From positions 248,001 to 312,000 of the forward strand of contig NZ_SCVE01000012.1 of NCBI RefSeq assembly GCF_004297105.1: 64,000 nucleotides of DNA, read 5' to 3'. Both the position numbers and the translations under genes were made by a program. Every line of letters starts with the position of its first letter. Within the stretch, counting starts at the first letter, position 1. Positions 33,058 to 41,045 of the stretch are shown in pieces. This DNA is from Herbiconiux sp. GTDB lineage: Bacteria > Actinomycetota > Actinomycetes > Actinomycetales > Microbacteriaceae. The notes under the pieces are model-generated. The model did no database searches and was not told the origin of the DNA. It saw only the letters and a program-made list of their open reading frames with translations.

Positions 33058-33192
33058 ACGAAAGCAAAGAATGTTTCCTGCTCACCCGCGGGGGTGAATT
33101 CGGCCCCCGTGCGCGCCTTCCCACGCAGGCACTGGCAGGATCGGCGCAATGACCACTTCTCCCGTGCCGATCGCGGGCCCGGCGCCGCGGCC

Positions 33193-34257
33193 GTGACCCG
33201 CGTCACCCCCGGCCTGCTCGCCATCCTCATCGGTGCGGCCGTCGCTCTGATCCTGTTCGTGCCCTTCGTGGCCGCGAGCTTCCGCGCCCGGGGCGGCTTC
33301 GGCTGGCGACGTGCGGCCGCGTGGTTCGCCCTGCTGATCTCGTTCCTGGCCATCTGGGCCTACACGATCCTGCCCGCACCGCTGCCGACCGACGACTACA
33401 CCTGCACCACCGCGAACCTCGATCTCCTGCGCGACCTCCGTGACATCATCGCGATCCAGCAGGGCGGCAGCTCCCTGATCGCGAACGCCGCGCTGCAGGT
33501 GACCGTTCTGAACGTCGCACTGTTCGTCCCGATCGGCTTTCTCGTGCGGATCCTGTTCCGTCGCGGCATCCCCACCGCGTTGCTCGTGGGCTTCGTCCTC
33601 TCCCTTCTCGTGGAGACCACCCAGCTCACGGGTCTCTGGGGCATCTACCCCTGCTCGTACCGGTTCTTCTCCGTGGGCGACCTGCTGCACAACACCCTCG
33701 GCGCCGGCCTCGGCTCGGCGCTGGCGCTGCTCGTCACCCGGCGTCGCGCGGGCCGTCCGACCGCGGGTGAGGATGTGCGGCCTCCCGCTCGTGTCACCGC
33801 GACGCGACGCCTGCTGGGCATGCTGTGCGACGTGCTCCTCGTCGGAGTGGTCTCGGTTCTGGCCGGCTTGGTCGTCGGCCTGGCAGGCGCCGGATCCGTG
33901 AGCGATCCCGCGGAGACGTCGATCGGTACCGTGGCCGGACTGCTCGCCTATCTCGTTCCACTCCTGCTGACAGGCACCAGTCCGGGCGAGTCCGCGGTTC
34001 TGCTGCTCGGCACCGGGGGTCGGGTCCCCACTGTGCTCGCCCGGATCATCCGGGCCGGCACAGGTCTCGGAGGAGCCATCGCCCTGTCGGAGTTCGTGCC
34101 GGTGGTCGGAGACCTGATCGCGGCAGCCCTGGTGGTGGGCACCCTCGTGCTGGTGTTCACCACCCGGAACCACCGGGGGCTGGCGTGCCTCGCGGCCGGC
34201 ATGGACGTCGTCGACGCCCGCGCGCCCATCATCGGGCAGGCGCTCACCACTCGGTGA
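33193..34257 (+). CDS. VanZ-like membrane protein with C-terminal RDD-like helices
   Basis: About 354 residues from a GTG at 33193, chosen because it begins right before the first membrane helix; an in-frame GTG at 33094 is the alternative. The first half is a VanZ-like domain (WAYTILPAPLPTDDYTC, NVALFVPIGFLVRILF, LVETTQLTGLWGIYPCSYRFFSVGDLLHNTLGAGLG). The second half (about 200-330) begins RRLLGMLCDVLLVGVVS, like RDD-family membrane domains. VanZ-like proteins are linked to teicoplanin tolerance in enterococci, but most actinobacterial homologues are uncharacterised. Confidence 0.8.
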   Translation: MTRVTPGLLAILIGAAVALILFVPFVAASFRARGGFGWRRAAAWFALLISFLAIWAYTILPAPLPTDDYTCTTANLDLLRDLRDIIAIQQGGSSLIANAALQVTVLNVALFVPIGFLVRILFRRGIPTALLVGFVLSLLVETTQLTGLWGIYPCSYRFFSVGDLLHNTLGAGLGSALALLVTRRRAGRPTAGEDVRPPARVTATRRLLGMLCDVLLVGVVSVLAGLVVGLAGAGSVSDPAETSIGTVAGLLAYLVPLLLTGTSPGESAVLLLGTGGRVPTVLARIIRAGTGLGGAIALSEFVPVVGDLIAAALVVGTLVLVFTTRNHRGLACLAAGMDVVDARAPIIGQALTTR

Positions 34258-34260
34258 CGC

Positions 34261-34311
34261 CGGTCAGGCGTCTCCGCCGGCAAGGCGTCTCCGCCGGTCA
34301 GGCGTCTCCGC
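34261..34311. repeat. Three tandem copies of a 17-bp repeat
   Basis: CGGTCAGGCGTCTCCGC at 34261 and 34295, with CGGCAAGGCGTCTCCGC between them at 34278. The last copy contains the stop codon and final Gly-Gly-Asp-Ala codons of the minus-strand gene; the other two lie downstream, as expected if the gene end was tandemly duplicated. Confidence 0.85.
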
Positions 34312-35089
34312 CGGCATCATCATCCGAATCGGCTGATCCTGCATCGCGTCTCACCTTTCGCGCCCGAACCTGCAGGAGCACGATCGACACGATGACGAGT
34401 ACCACCAAGAGGCCCACCATCAGCAGGCGGTTGCGCAGCGAGTCGGCCTCCTCGGCAGCGGCATCGCGCTCCACCTCGACGCCCTTCGCGGAGAACGCGG
34501 CCGTCGCCGGCTCGGGCACCGACCGCAGCGTACCCGGTGCCTGCTGCAGCCAGCGCCAGGCGGAGGCGTCCCTCGGCAGCGCGGTCACGCGCGGCGCAGC
34601 GACCACGACCTCAGCGGATGCAGCGAGGGCATCACCTGTCGCCGCACCGCCCATCGCGGCATCGGCATCGCCCTCGCTCCATCCCGCGCCCGCACCGACC
34701 TGCGTCGATCCGGCAGCGCGCTGCGCGTCCCACTGGGCATGCATGTACTCGCTCAGATCGGGAGTGGGCGGCGGATCGAGCACCCAGGGAGCCGGTTCGG
34801 TGCCCGGCTGGGGCGGCAGGTCGAGTCCGGGCTCGTTCGAGAAGTCCGCGTCACCGTCGTCGGGGGTGGTCGCGCAGATGCACAGCGGATCGGAGGGCTC
34901 GACCGTCACCGGCGACGGGTCGGGAGGCGCGGGCTGCTCGGTGGCGGATGCCGCTGTGGCAGGGCCGGCCACGATCAGGGCGGCGAGCACGGCGGCAGCT
35001 CCCGCCGAGAACACCGCTGACCTCGCGAACACACCCGCCCCTGACTGCGCGAGATCGGCCCCGCTCCCGGCGCTCCCCCGGAGCGCCAC
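34298..35089 (-). CDS. Pro-rich secreted protein with C-terminal membrane anchor, paralogue of 13218-13913
   Basis: 263 residues. N-terminal signal-like helix (FSAGAAAVLAALIVAGPATA, about 26-45) after a basic start, then an acidic/Pro-rich region with two Cys (LCICAT), a segment PDLSEYMHAQWDAQRAAG, and AWRWLQQAPGTLRSVP followed by AFSAKG. A single helix (LLMVGLLVVLVIVSIVLLQV) and a charged tail KVRRDAGSADSDDD complete it. The order and the W-x5-P-x-x-(V/L)R-x-x-P ... AKG segment parallel the 13218 gene. Unknown function; probably displayed on the outer face of the membrane. Confidence 0.7.
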   Translation of the reverse strand: MALRGSAGSGADLAQSGAGVFARSAVFSAGAAAVLAALIVAGPATAASATEQPAPPDPSPVTVEPSDPLCICATTPDDGDADFSNEPGLDLPPQPGTEPAPWVLDPPPTPDLSEYMHAQWDAQRAAGSTQVGAGAGWSEGDADAAMGGAATGDALAASAEVVVAAPRVTALPRDASAWRWLQQAPGTLRSVPEPATAAFSAKGVEVERDAAAEEADSLRNRLLMVGLLVVLVIVSIVLLQVRARKVRRDAGSADSDDDAGGDA

Positions 35090-35155
35090 ACCCGAAGATT
35101 AGGCGAAGGCGCGGCTCGCCCGCAACCGCGGCCGAAGCGCCCGCCCCCGTGCCCG

Positions 35156-35398
35156 CTACTGCACGCGGGAGACGAAGAAGGCGAGTACCCCCACCAGGAT
35201 CACGGCGACGCCGGCCACCTGGAGCGCCACCCGCCTACGTCGCTGGGAGCGCAGTCTCCCCTCCGGCGAGACCGGATGAGGCCTCCCGCTGGACTCGCCC
35301 TCGGGCGACTCCGAGGGCGGTTCGCTCAGGCTCGTGCGCACGGTGAACCAGAGCATCGACGCGAGCAACGCGATACGGGCCCCCACCCGGCGGATCAC
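35156..35398 (-). CDS. Small single-pass membrane protein, unknown function
   Basis: 80 residues from a GTG at 35398, preceded by GAGG at a suitable distance and lying 10 bp after the cysE stop. An amphipathic N-terminus (ARIALLASMLWFTVRTSL), a charged Ser/Glu linker, a basic cluster (RSQRRRR) and a C-terminal helix VALQVAGVAVILVGVLAFFV. No family recognised. Could be an accidental continuation of the cysK-cysE transcript, but codon use and the ribosome-binding site support a real gene. Confidence 0.5.
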   Translation of the reverse strand: MIRRVGARIALLASMLWFTVRTSLSEPPSESPEGESSGRPHPVSPEGRLRSQRRRRVALQVAGVAVILVGVLAFFVSRVQ

Positions 35399-35408
35399 GG
35401 CGGCGGCC

Positions 35409-36032
35409 TCAGATGTAGATGGCCGGGTCGAGGTAGAAGGCCGGGTCGGTGAGGGACTCGCGTGGCGTCGACGAGTCGGGCGCATCCGCTCCCCGACGCG
35501 ACACGTCTCGCGCCGGGATGCCGACGAGCACCGAGCCGGCAGGAGCGTCGCGAACCACGACGGCGCCCGCGCCCACGCTCGAGTCGGCGCCGATCACGAT
35601 CGGACCGAGGATGGTCGCATTCGCTCCCACCACGACACGGTCGCCGAGCGTCGGGTGCCGCTTCTCCCGCCGGGCGCTCTTCCCACCCAACGTCACCCCG
35701 TGATAGAGCATGACGTCGTCGCCGACGACAGCGGTCTCCCCGATCACCACACCCATTCCGTGGTCGATGAACAGGCGACGCCCGATTCGCGCCCCCGGAT
35801 GGATCTCGATCCCCGTGAGGAACCGCGCGAACTGCGACAGCAGCCGGGCCGGCAGCCTCAGCCCCGGCGCCCGCCACCAGCGATGCGCCACCCGGTACGC
35901 CCAGAGCGCGTGGACTCCCGGATACGCGAGCACCACCTCGAGCGACGACCGCGCGGCCGGATCGTGAGCGCGCGCGGCAGCGACATCCTCACGCAGGCGC
36001 GCGAAGAGTCCCGGCCGCCGGGCCGTGCTCAC
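35409..36032 (-). CDS. cysE: Serine O-acetyltransferase
   Basis: 207 residues. N-terminal helical domain ([17 protein letters not shown]) and a left-handed parallel beta-helix of hexapeptide repeats ([40 protein letters not shown]), with the catalytic His of the [11 protein letters not shown] and FIDHG motifs. It makes O-acetylserine from serine and acetyl-CoA, the direct precursor for CysK encoded 17 bp upstream. The C-terminus ends in Ile (DPAIYI), the residue that docks into the CysK active site in cysteine synthase complexes. The shorter N-terminus is typical of actinobacterial SATs. Confidence 0.93.
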   Translation of the reverse strand: MSTARRPGLFARLREDVAAARAHDPAARSSLEVVLAYPGVHALWAYRVAHRWWRAPGLRLPARLLSQFARFLTGIEIHPGARIGRRLFIDHGMGVVIGETAVVGDDVMLYHGVTLGGKSARREKRHPTLGDRVVVGANATILGPIVIGADSSVGAGAVVVRDAPAGSVLVGIPARDVSRRGADAPDSSTPRESLTDPAFYLDPAIYI

Positions 36033-36049
36033 GGGTTCGGATCCGCCGC

Positions 36050-36988
36050 TCAGTCGGCGAGGCCGGCCCAGAGCGGCGTGGAGATGTAGCGCTCACCGAG
36101 GTCGCAGATGATGGCCACCACGGTCTTGCCCGCGTTCTCCGGTCGAGCGGCGACCTGCAGGGCGGCCCAGACGATGGCTCCCGAGGAGATACCGGCCATG
36201 ATGCCCTCCTCGCTGGCGAGCTTGCGGGCCACGTCGAGGGCGTCATCCAGGGTCACGTCGACGATCTCGTCGTAGACCTCGCGGTCGAGGATCGGCGGGA
36301 CGATGTTGGCGCCGATGCCCTGGATCTTGTGCGGCCCGGCGACGCCCTGCGTGAGCAGCGGGGAGTCGAGCGGCTCGACACCGATGACCTGCACGGAGGG
36401 CTTCTTCTCCTTGAGCACCTGGCCGACGCCCGTGATGGTGCCGCCCGTGCCGATGCCGGCCACGAAGATGTCGACGGCGCCGTCGGTGTCGTCCCAGATC
36501 TCGACGGCGGTGGTGGCGCGGTGGATGGCCGGGTTCGCCTCGTTCTCGAACTGGCGGGCCAGGATGGCGTTCTCCGTGGAGTCGACGATCTCCTGCGCCT
36601 TCGCGAGCGCACCCTTGATTCCCTCGGGGCCCGGGGTGAGCACGAGCTCGGCGCCGTAGGCGCGCATCACCACGCGGCGCTCCGCCGACGCGGTCTCGGG
36701 CATGGTGAGGATGACCTTGTAGCCGCGGGCCGCGCCCACCATCGCGAGCGCGATGCCGGTGTTGCCGCTCGTGCCCTCGACGATGGTGCCGCCGGGCTTC
36801 AGCGCGCCGGCCTTCTCGGCGGCGTCGATGATGGCCACACCGATGCGGTCTTTCACGCTGTTGGCCGGGTTGTAGAACTCGAGCTTGCCGAGCACGGTGG
36901 CGTCGACGCCCTCGGCGAGGCGGTTGATGCGAACGAGCGGGGTGCGGCCGACGAGCGCGGTGACGTCGTCGTAGATGCGTGCAGCCAT
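36050..36988 (-). CDS. cysK: Cysteine synthase A (O-acetylserine sulfhydrylase)
   Basis: 312 residues. PLP lysine K46 in [11 protein letters not shown], the substrate loop [13 protein letters not shown] and the phosphate-cradle [13 protein letters not shown] are all intact. It condenses O-acetylserine with sulfide to cysteine. Co-transcribed with cysE downstream. An inverted repeat lies 26 bp upstream of its start and a strong terminator isolates it from the gene before, so cysK-cysE is an independently controlled unit. Confidence 0.96.
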   Translation of the reverse strand: MAARIYDDVTALVGRTPLVRINRLAEGVDATVLGKLEFYNPANSVKDRIGVAIIDAAEKAGALKPGGTIVEGTSGNTGIALAMVGAARGYKVILTMPETASAERRVVMRAYGAELVLTPGPEGIKGALAKAQEIVDSTENAILARQFENEANPAIHRATTAVEIWDDTDGAVDIFVAGIGTGGTITGVGQVLKEKKPSVQVIGVEPLDSPLLTQGVAGPHKIQGIGANIVPPILDREVYDEIVDVTLDDALDVARKLASEEGIMAGISSGAIVWAALQVAARPENAGKTVVAIICDLGERYISTPLWAGLAD

Positions 36989-37013
36989 GGGATGTGTCCT
37001 TCGGGATCAGATC

Positions 37014-37032
37014 GTTGAGCGTCGTGCTCAAC
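37014..37032. promoter_or_regulatory. Inverted repeat upstream of cysK, candidate cysteine-regulon operator
   Basis: GTTGAGC-N5-GCTCAAC (19 bp) lies just downstream of a minus-strand TAGAGT (37039-37034 region) that resembles the -10 of other genes in this window. A regulator bound here would block initiation of cysK-cysE. Confidence 0.45.
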
Positions 37033-37092
37033 TCTAGTTCGGGGCGCCGGGATGAGACGGTTTATGACGGCGTCGACGCTGATCGGGACCAC

Positions 37093-37135
37093 GGAGAAGG
37101 CCTCCGTCGTCGGGGTGACGACGGAGGCCTTCTCC
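37093..37135. terminator. Strong hairpin terminator
   Basis: Perfect 19-bp arms (37093-37111 and 37117-37135) with a 5-nt loop, between the stop of the DUF4190-like gene (37152) and the cysK promoter. No U-run. Confidence 0.85.
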
Positions 37136-37151
37136 GGATGAGCGGGTTCGC

Positions 37152-37616
37152 TCAGCTGCAGGTGTAACGCACTCCATTGACCTCGTGCACACCCGGACCG
37201 AGACCCTGGCACGCCTCGACGATGGCGCTGGCACCGGCCGCGATCGCGATGATCACGATGATCACGATGATCAGGCCGATCACGAGCGCGATGATGGAGA
37301 CGATGATTCCCGCCTTGGCCGGGCCGTTCTCGAAGCCCGCCTCCCTCGACTGCTTGCGCGCGATGATGCTCATGATGAGACCGGCGATCGGCGCGATGAT
37401 CTGGAAGACGAAGAATCCGGCGATCGCCACGATCAGACCGGCGATACCGAGCCCCTTGCCGGGGAACGTGGCCGGCGAGCCACCCGAGGTCGGAGCCGGC
37501 TGGTACTGCGGGGCTGCGGGCGGCGCCGGCGGAGCGGCCTGGTACTGGGGGGCGGCGGGCGGCGCCGGCGGAACCGGCTGCTGCGGGGGTACGGGGGGCT
37601 GGTTCTCGTCGGTCAT
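37152..37616 (-). CDS. DUF4190-like membrane protein with Pro-rich N-terminus
   Basis: 154 residues. Residues 1-50 are a Pro/Ala/Gln-rich cytoplasmic tail with PPAPPAAPQYQ repeated. Two hydrophobic helical regions (GLGIAGLIVAIAGFFVFQII and AGIIVSIIALVIGLIIVIIV) flank the loop ARKQSREAGFENGPAKAG. This is the DUF4190 layout, common in actinobacteria and of unknown function. A short extracytoplasmic C-terminus has two Cys (EACQG, RYTCS) that could form a disulfide. Confidence 0.8.
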   Translation of the reverse strand: MTDENQPPVPPQQPVPPAPPAAPQYQAAPPAPPAAPQYQPAPTSGGSPATFPGKGLGIAGLIVAIAGFFVFQIIAPIAGLIMSIIARKQSREAGFENGPAKAGIIVSIIALVIGLIIVIIVIIAIAAGASAIVEACQGLGPGVHEVNGVRYTCS

Positions 37617-37800
37617 GACGCGACTTCCCTTCTGAGTGGAGGATTCCCGATGCGAGGATTCTCATACGGAGAATTCCAAGGTGATTCGAAGGTTACCGCG
37701 AAGCACCCGTCGAAGCTCGGATTTCTTCGGCCCGCCCTGCACCGGCGAGACGGTAGCGTGGAGGCCGTCCGCCGCATCCGCTTGTCTGAAGGAGGCCACC

Positions 37801-38733
37801 GTGGCCGCACGCCGCCCGCTCTCCGGGGCCCGTTTCGACCTCGAACACGGCCCCTACCGCGCCTCGATCGCGAGCATCGGCGCGAGCCTCCGACTGCTGC
37901 AGCACGACGGCCGCGACCTCGTGGTTCCGTTCGGGCTCGACGAGATGCGACCGGTGTTCCGGGGCGCGGTGCTCGCCCCCTGGCCGAACCGCGTCACCGA
38001 CGGCGCCTACCGGTTCGCGGATGTCGCGCAGCAGCTCCCGCTCACGGAGCCCGCGCGCGGGCACGCCCTGCACGGGCTCGCGCTCTGGCTCGATTTCGCG
38101 CCGGTCTCCCGTTCGGTCGACCACGTGGTGCTGACGGCCACGGTCGAGCCGCAGACCGGGTATCCGCACCGCATCGAGCTCGAGGTGGAGTGCCGGCTCG
38201 ACGACGACGGGCTGCACCAGAGCGTCGTCGCCCGCAATACGGGCGACTCACCGGCCCCGTTCGGCACCGGCCCGCATCCGTATCTCGTGGCGGGCTCCGG
38301 CCCCCTCGACGGGTGGGTGCTCGACCTCCCCGCGGGCGAGATCCTCACCGTGACGCCCGAACGACTGCTGCCGATCGGCATCTCCGACGTCTCGGTGGAG
38401 GAGAGCGGCAGATTCGACTTCCGCACACCGCACCTCATCGGTGCCACCGTCATCGACCACGCCTTCACCGCGCTGCAGCGCGACGATGACGGCATCGCCA
38501 CCGTGCGGCTCACCGCCCCCGACGGCTCCGGCGTGGCGATGCGCTTCGAGCGCTCCTGCGACTGGCTGCAGGTGTGCACGGCCGACAACGTCGTCGCCGA
38601 CTACCACCGGGCCGGCCTCGCCGTCGAGCCGATGACCTGCCCGCCCGATGCGTTCAACTCGGGCCGCGACCTCATCGTGCTGGATCCGGATGCCTCGACC
38701 ACCGCATCCTGGAGCATCGCCGCCCTCGTCTGA
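37801..38733 (+). CDS. galM: Aldose 1-epimerase
   Basis: 310 residues from a GTG at 37801 with an excellent AAGGAGG upstream. The galactose-mutarotase fold is supported by FRGAVLAPWPNRVTDGAY, GHALHGLA (catalytic His), the second His in FGTGPHPYLVAG and a Glu near the end (VEPMTCPPDAFNSG). It interconverts alpha and beta anomers of hexoses in the cytoplasm. It stands alone, convergent with the MFS gene (14-bp gap). Confidence 0.9.
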   Translation: MAARRPLSGARFDLEHGPYRASIASIGASLRLLQHDGRDLVVPFGLDEMRPVFRGAVLAPWPNRVTDGAYRFADVAQQLPLTEPARGHALHGLALWLDFAPVSRSVDHVVLTATVEPQTGYPHRIELEVECRLDDDGLHQSVVARNTGDSPAPFGTGPHPYLVAGSGPLDGWVLDLPAGEILTVTPERLLPIGISDVSVEESGRFDFRTPHLIGATVIDHAFTALQRDDDGIATVRLTAPDGSGVAMRFERSCDWLQVCTADNVVADYHRAGLAVEPMTCPPDAFNSGRDLIVLDPDASTTASWSIAALV

Positions 38734-38747
38734 GGGCGTCGCGCGGC

Positions 38748-40247
38748 TCAGCTCTGGACGGTCAGGTCGTCGCGGTCGGGGATGCTCGACCCGGCGTACG
38801 CCTTGTGGTGGCGCGGGATGAACAGCGCGAACACCACGCCCACGAGCGCACCGGACATCGAGATGATGAACGCGAGCTGCAGGCCTTCGGGGCTCGGCGT
38901 GGTGACCTCGCCCACGGTGATGACGTGGGTGGAGAGAACCACCCCGAGCACCGCGCTCGCCACCGTGGAGCCGAGCGTGCGCATCACCGAGTTGAGACCG
39001 TTCGACGCGGCCGTCTCGGTGGCCGGGACGGCTCCCATGATGAGCGTGGGCATGGCGGCGTAGGCGAAGCCCACGCCGAAGCCCACGACGGTCGCGATGA
39101 GGATCATGTGCCAGATCTCGGTCATCAGGAACAGCGCCAGCAGGTAGCCCACCGCCGTGATGGAGATGCCGAGCACGAGGCTGGTGCGCGCTCCGCGGGC
39201 CCGGGTCAGGCGCGCCGCAACGGGTGACATGGCCCACATCACCAGACCGCTCGGCATCAGGCAGAGGCTCGCGATGAGCATCGACTGGCCGAGCCCGACG
39301 CCCGTTCCGAGTGGGGCTTCGAGGATCTGCGGCAGCACGACCGTGCTCGCGAAGAAGCCGAAACCCACCATGATCGAGGCGAGGTTGGTGAGCAGCACAC
39401 TGCGCCGCCGGGCGATCCGCAGGTCGATGAGCGGGCTCGAGGAGCGCAGCTCGAACATGCCCCAGAGAATCAGGATGACGAGACCACCGATGAGCAGCCC
39501 CAGGGTCACCGGGCTCCCCCACCCCCAGCTGCCGCCCTTCGAGACGGCGAGCAGGATGCCGGTGAGCCCGACGGCGAGGCCGATGGCGCCGAGCACATCG
39601 AAACGGCCCTCGCTGCGAAGTGTGCTCACCGGGATGAACTTCCACACCAGCAGACCGCCCACGAGGGCCAGCGCACCGGAGACCACGAACAGGAAGTGCC
39701 AGTCGAGGTACTGCGAGATCACGGCCGCGAGCGGCAGGCCCACCGCGCCACCGACACCGAGCGTGGCGCTGACGAGCGCGATGGCGCCGCCGAGCCGATC
39801 GCGGTGCAGCACATCGCGCAGGATGCTGACGCCGAGCGGGATCACGCCGATGCCGATGCCCTGCAGCGCCCGGCCGATGATGAGGGGGATGAGCGAGGTC
39901 GCGAACAGGGCCACGACCGAGCCGGCCACGACCAGGGCGAGCACGATGAGCACCATGCGGCGCTTGCCGTAGAGGTCGCCGAGCCGGCCCGTGATGGGCG
40001 TCGCGATGGCCGCCGCGAGCAGGGTGACGGTGACCGCCCACTGCGCATCCGAGGTCGAGACGCCGAGGATCGTGGGGAGTTCGGGCACCAACGGCGTGAG
40101 CAGCGTCATCATAAACGCGGCCACGAGACCCGTGAATGCGAGGGTCACGACGACGGCGCGCTGGTTCACGGGCCGCTGGAGTTCGGCCCGTTCGGCGTCG
40201 GTCAGCCAGGGTCGGTCGATGTCGTTCTTCTCGTCGAGTGATGTCAC
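38748..40247 (-). CDS. MFS drug exporter, DHA2 (14-helix) type
   Basis: 499 residues from a GTG at 40247. About 14 helices; the motif A region is GRLGDLYGKRRMVLIVLALV and motif C lies around SATLGVGGAVGLPLAAV. The late segment AMPTLIMGAVPATETAASNG is typical of the EmrB/QacA family. Proton-driven export of lipophilic compounds is expected. The C-terminal tail (RHHKAYAGSSIPDRDDL) is cytoplasmic. No adjacent TetR or MarR repressor. Confidence 0.87.
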   Translation of the reverse strand: MTSLDEKNDIDRPWLTDAERAELQRPVNQRAVVVTLAFTGLVAAFMMTLLTPLVPELPTILGVSTSDAQWAVTVTLLAAAIATPITGRLGDLYGKRRMVLIVLALVVAGSVVALFATSLIPLIIGRALQGIGIGVIPLGVSILRDVLHRDRLGGAIALVSATLGVGGAVGLPLAAVISQYLDWHFLFVVSGALALVGGLLVWKFIPVSTLRSEGRFDVLGAIGLAVGLTGILLAVSKGGSWGWGSPVTLGLLIGGLVILILWGMFELRSSSPLIDLRIARRRSVLLTNLASIMVGFGFFASTVVLPQILEAPLGTGVGLGQSMLIASLCLMPSGLVMWAMSPVAARLTRARGARTSLVLGISITAVGYLLALFLMTEIWHMILIATVVGFGVGFAYAAMPTLIMGAVPATETAASNGLNSVMRTLGSTVASAVLGVVLSTHVITVGEVTTPSPEGLQLAFIISMSGALVGVVFALFIPRHHKAYAGSSIPDRDDLTVQS

Positions 40248-40370
40248 GTGAAAATGGTCCCTTCGCGTCCGTGCGGGCACACGACGCTGGGGCCCGGCGG
40301 AGGCGACTTTGTTAGCCCCCGTCAACTACTTTACGCCAGTACAACCGCGGCCACCTGGAATCCATTCCGC

Positions 40371-40376
40371 GATAAT
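40371..40376 (+). promoter_or_regulatory. -10 hexamer GATAAT for a leaderless TMEM175-like gene
   Basis: GATAAT ends 7 nt before the ATG at 40384, the distance expected if transcription starts at the start codon. The same arrangement recurs before the gene at 44114. No good -35 is visible. Confidence 0.45.
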
Positions 40377-40383
40377 GAACCCC

Positions 40384-41010
40384 ATGCACACGGAGCGCGG
40401 ATTCGACCGGCTGGTCAATTTCAGCGACGCCGTGGTCGCGATCGCGATCACACTGCTGATCCTGCCACTCGTCGACACGGCGACGGAGTTCACCGGCGAC
40501 AACATCCTCGACCTGCTCCAGGAGGACTGGCTGAAACTCCTGGTGTTCGTCATCAGCTTCGTGGTGATCGGCCGGTTCTGGCTCGCCCACCACCGCATGT
40601 ACGAGAGCATCAACGGCTACAACAGCGGGCTGCTGTGGGTGAACCTGCTGTGGCTGATGAGCATCGTGTTCCTGCCGTTCCCCACGGAGCTGATCGCCAC
40701 GAGCGGTGGTGACAACCCCACCACGAGCCTGCTCTACGTGGGCACGATGGTGGTCACGAGCATGTCCGGCGCCTGGCAGCAGTGGATCGTCATCCGGCAC
40801 CCTGAGCTGCAGGCGCCGGAGGCACGCGGAACCATTCGCATCGGGCCGGCCATCTCGACCGCGGCGATGATGGTCGTCGTGTTCATCGCCACCGCTCTAC
40901 TGCCGCAGCTGGGGCTGCTGACCCTGTTGCTGCTTCTGCTGGCCGGACCGCTCCAGGCCATCACGAGACGGCTCGCGCGGCGCTCGGATGCCGGCACCGC
41001 GGCACCCTGA
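40384..41010 (+). CDS. TMEM175/DUF1211-family membrane protein (potassium-channel-like)
   Basis: 208 residues from the ATG at 40384 (an ATG at 40375 adds three residues). The first helix carries the family's selectivity motif region RLVNFSDAVVAIAITLLILPL, with further segments FVVIGRFWLAHHRMYE and LLWVNLLWLMSIVFLPFPTEL. Bacterial TMEM175 homologues form tetrameric K+-permeable channels. About six helices with a basic C-terminal tail. No Shine-Dalgarno is visible; a -10 hexamer placed 7 nt ahead suggests a leaderless mRNA. Confidence 0.82.
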   Translation: MHTERGFDRLVNFSDAVVAIAITLLILPLVDTATEFTGDNILDLLQEDWLKLLVFVISFVVIGRFWLAHHRMYESINGYNSGLLWVNLLWLMSIVFLPFPTELIATSGGDNPTTSLLYVGTMVVTSMSGAWQQWIVIRHPELQAPEARGTIRIGPAISTAAMMVVVFIATALLPQLGLLTLLLLLLAGPLQAITRRLARRSDAGTAAP

Positions 41011-41045
41011 GATGCCGCCTGCCCGGCAGCCCGTGATCCCTTTCC

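Noticed and set aside
40375..40383. ATG at 40375 as the start of the TMEM175-like gene
   Set aside because: It lies inside a GATAAT -10-like hexamer whose spacing fits transcription starting at the ATG at 40384; not excluded, but judged less likely.
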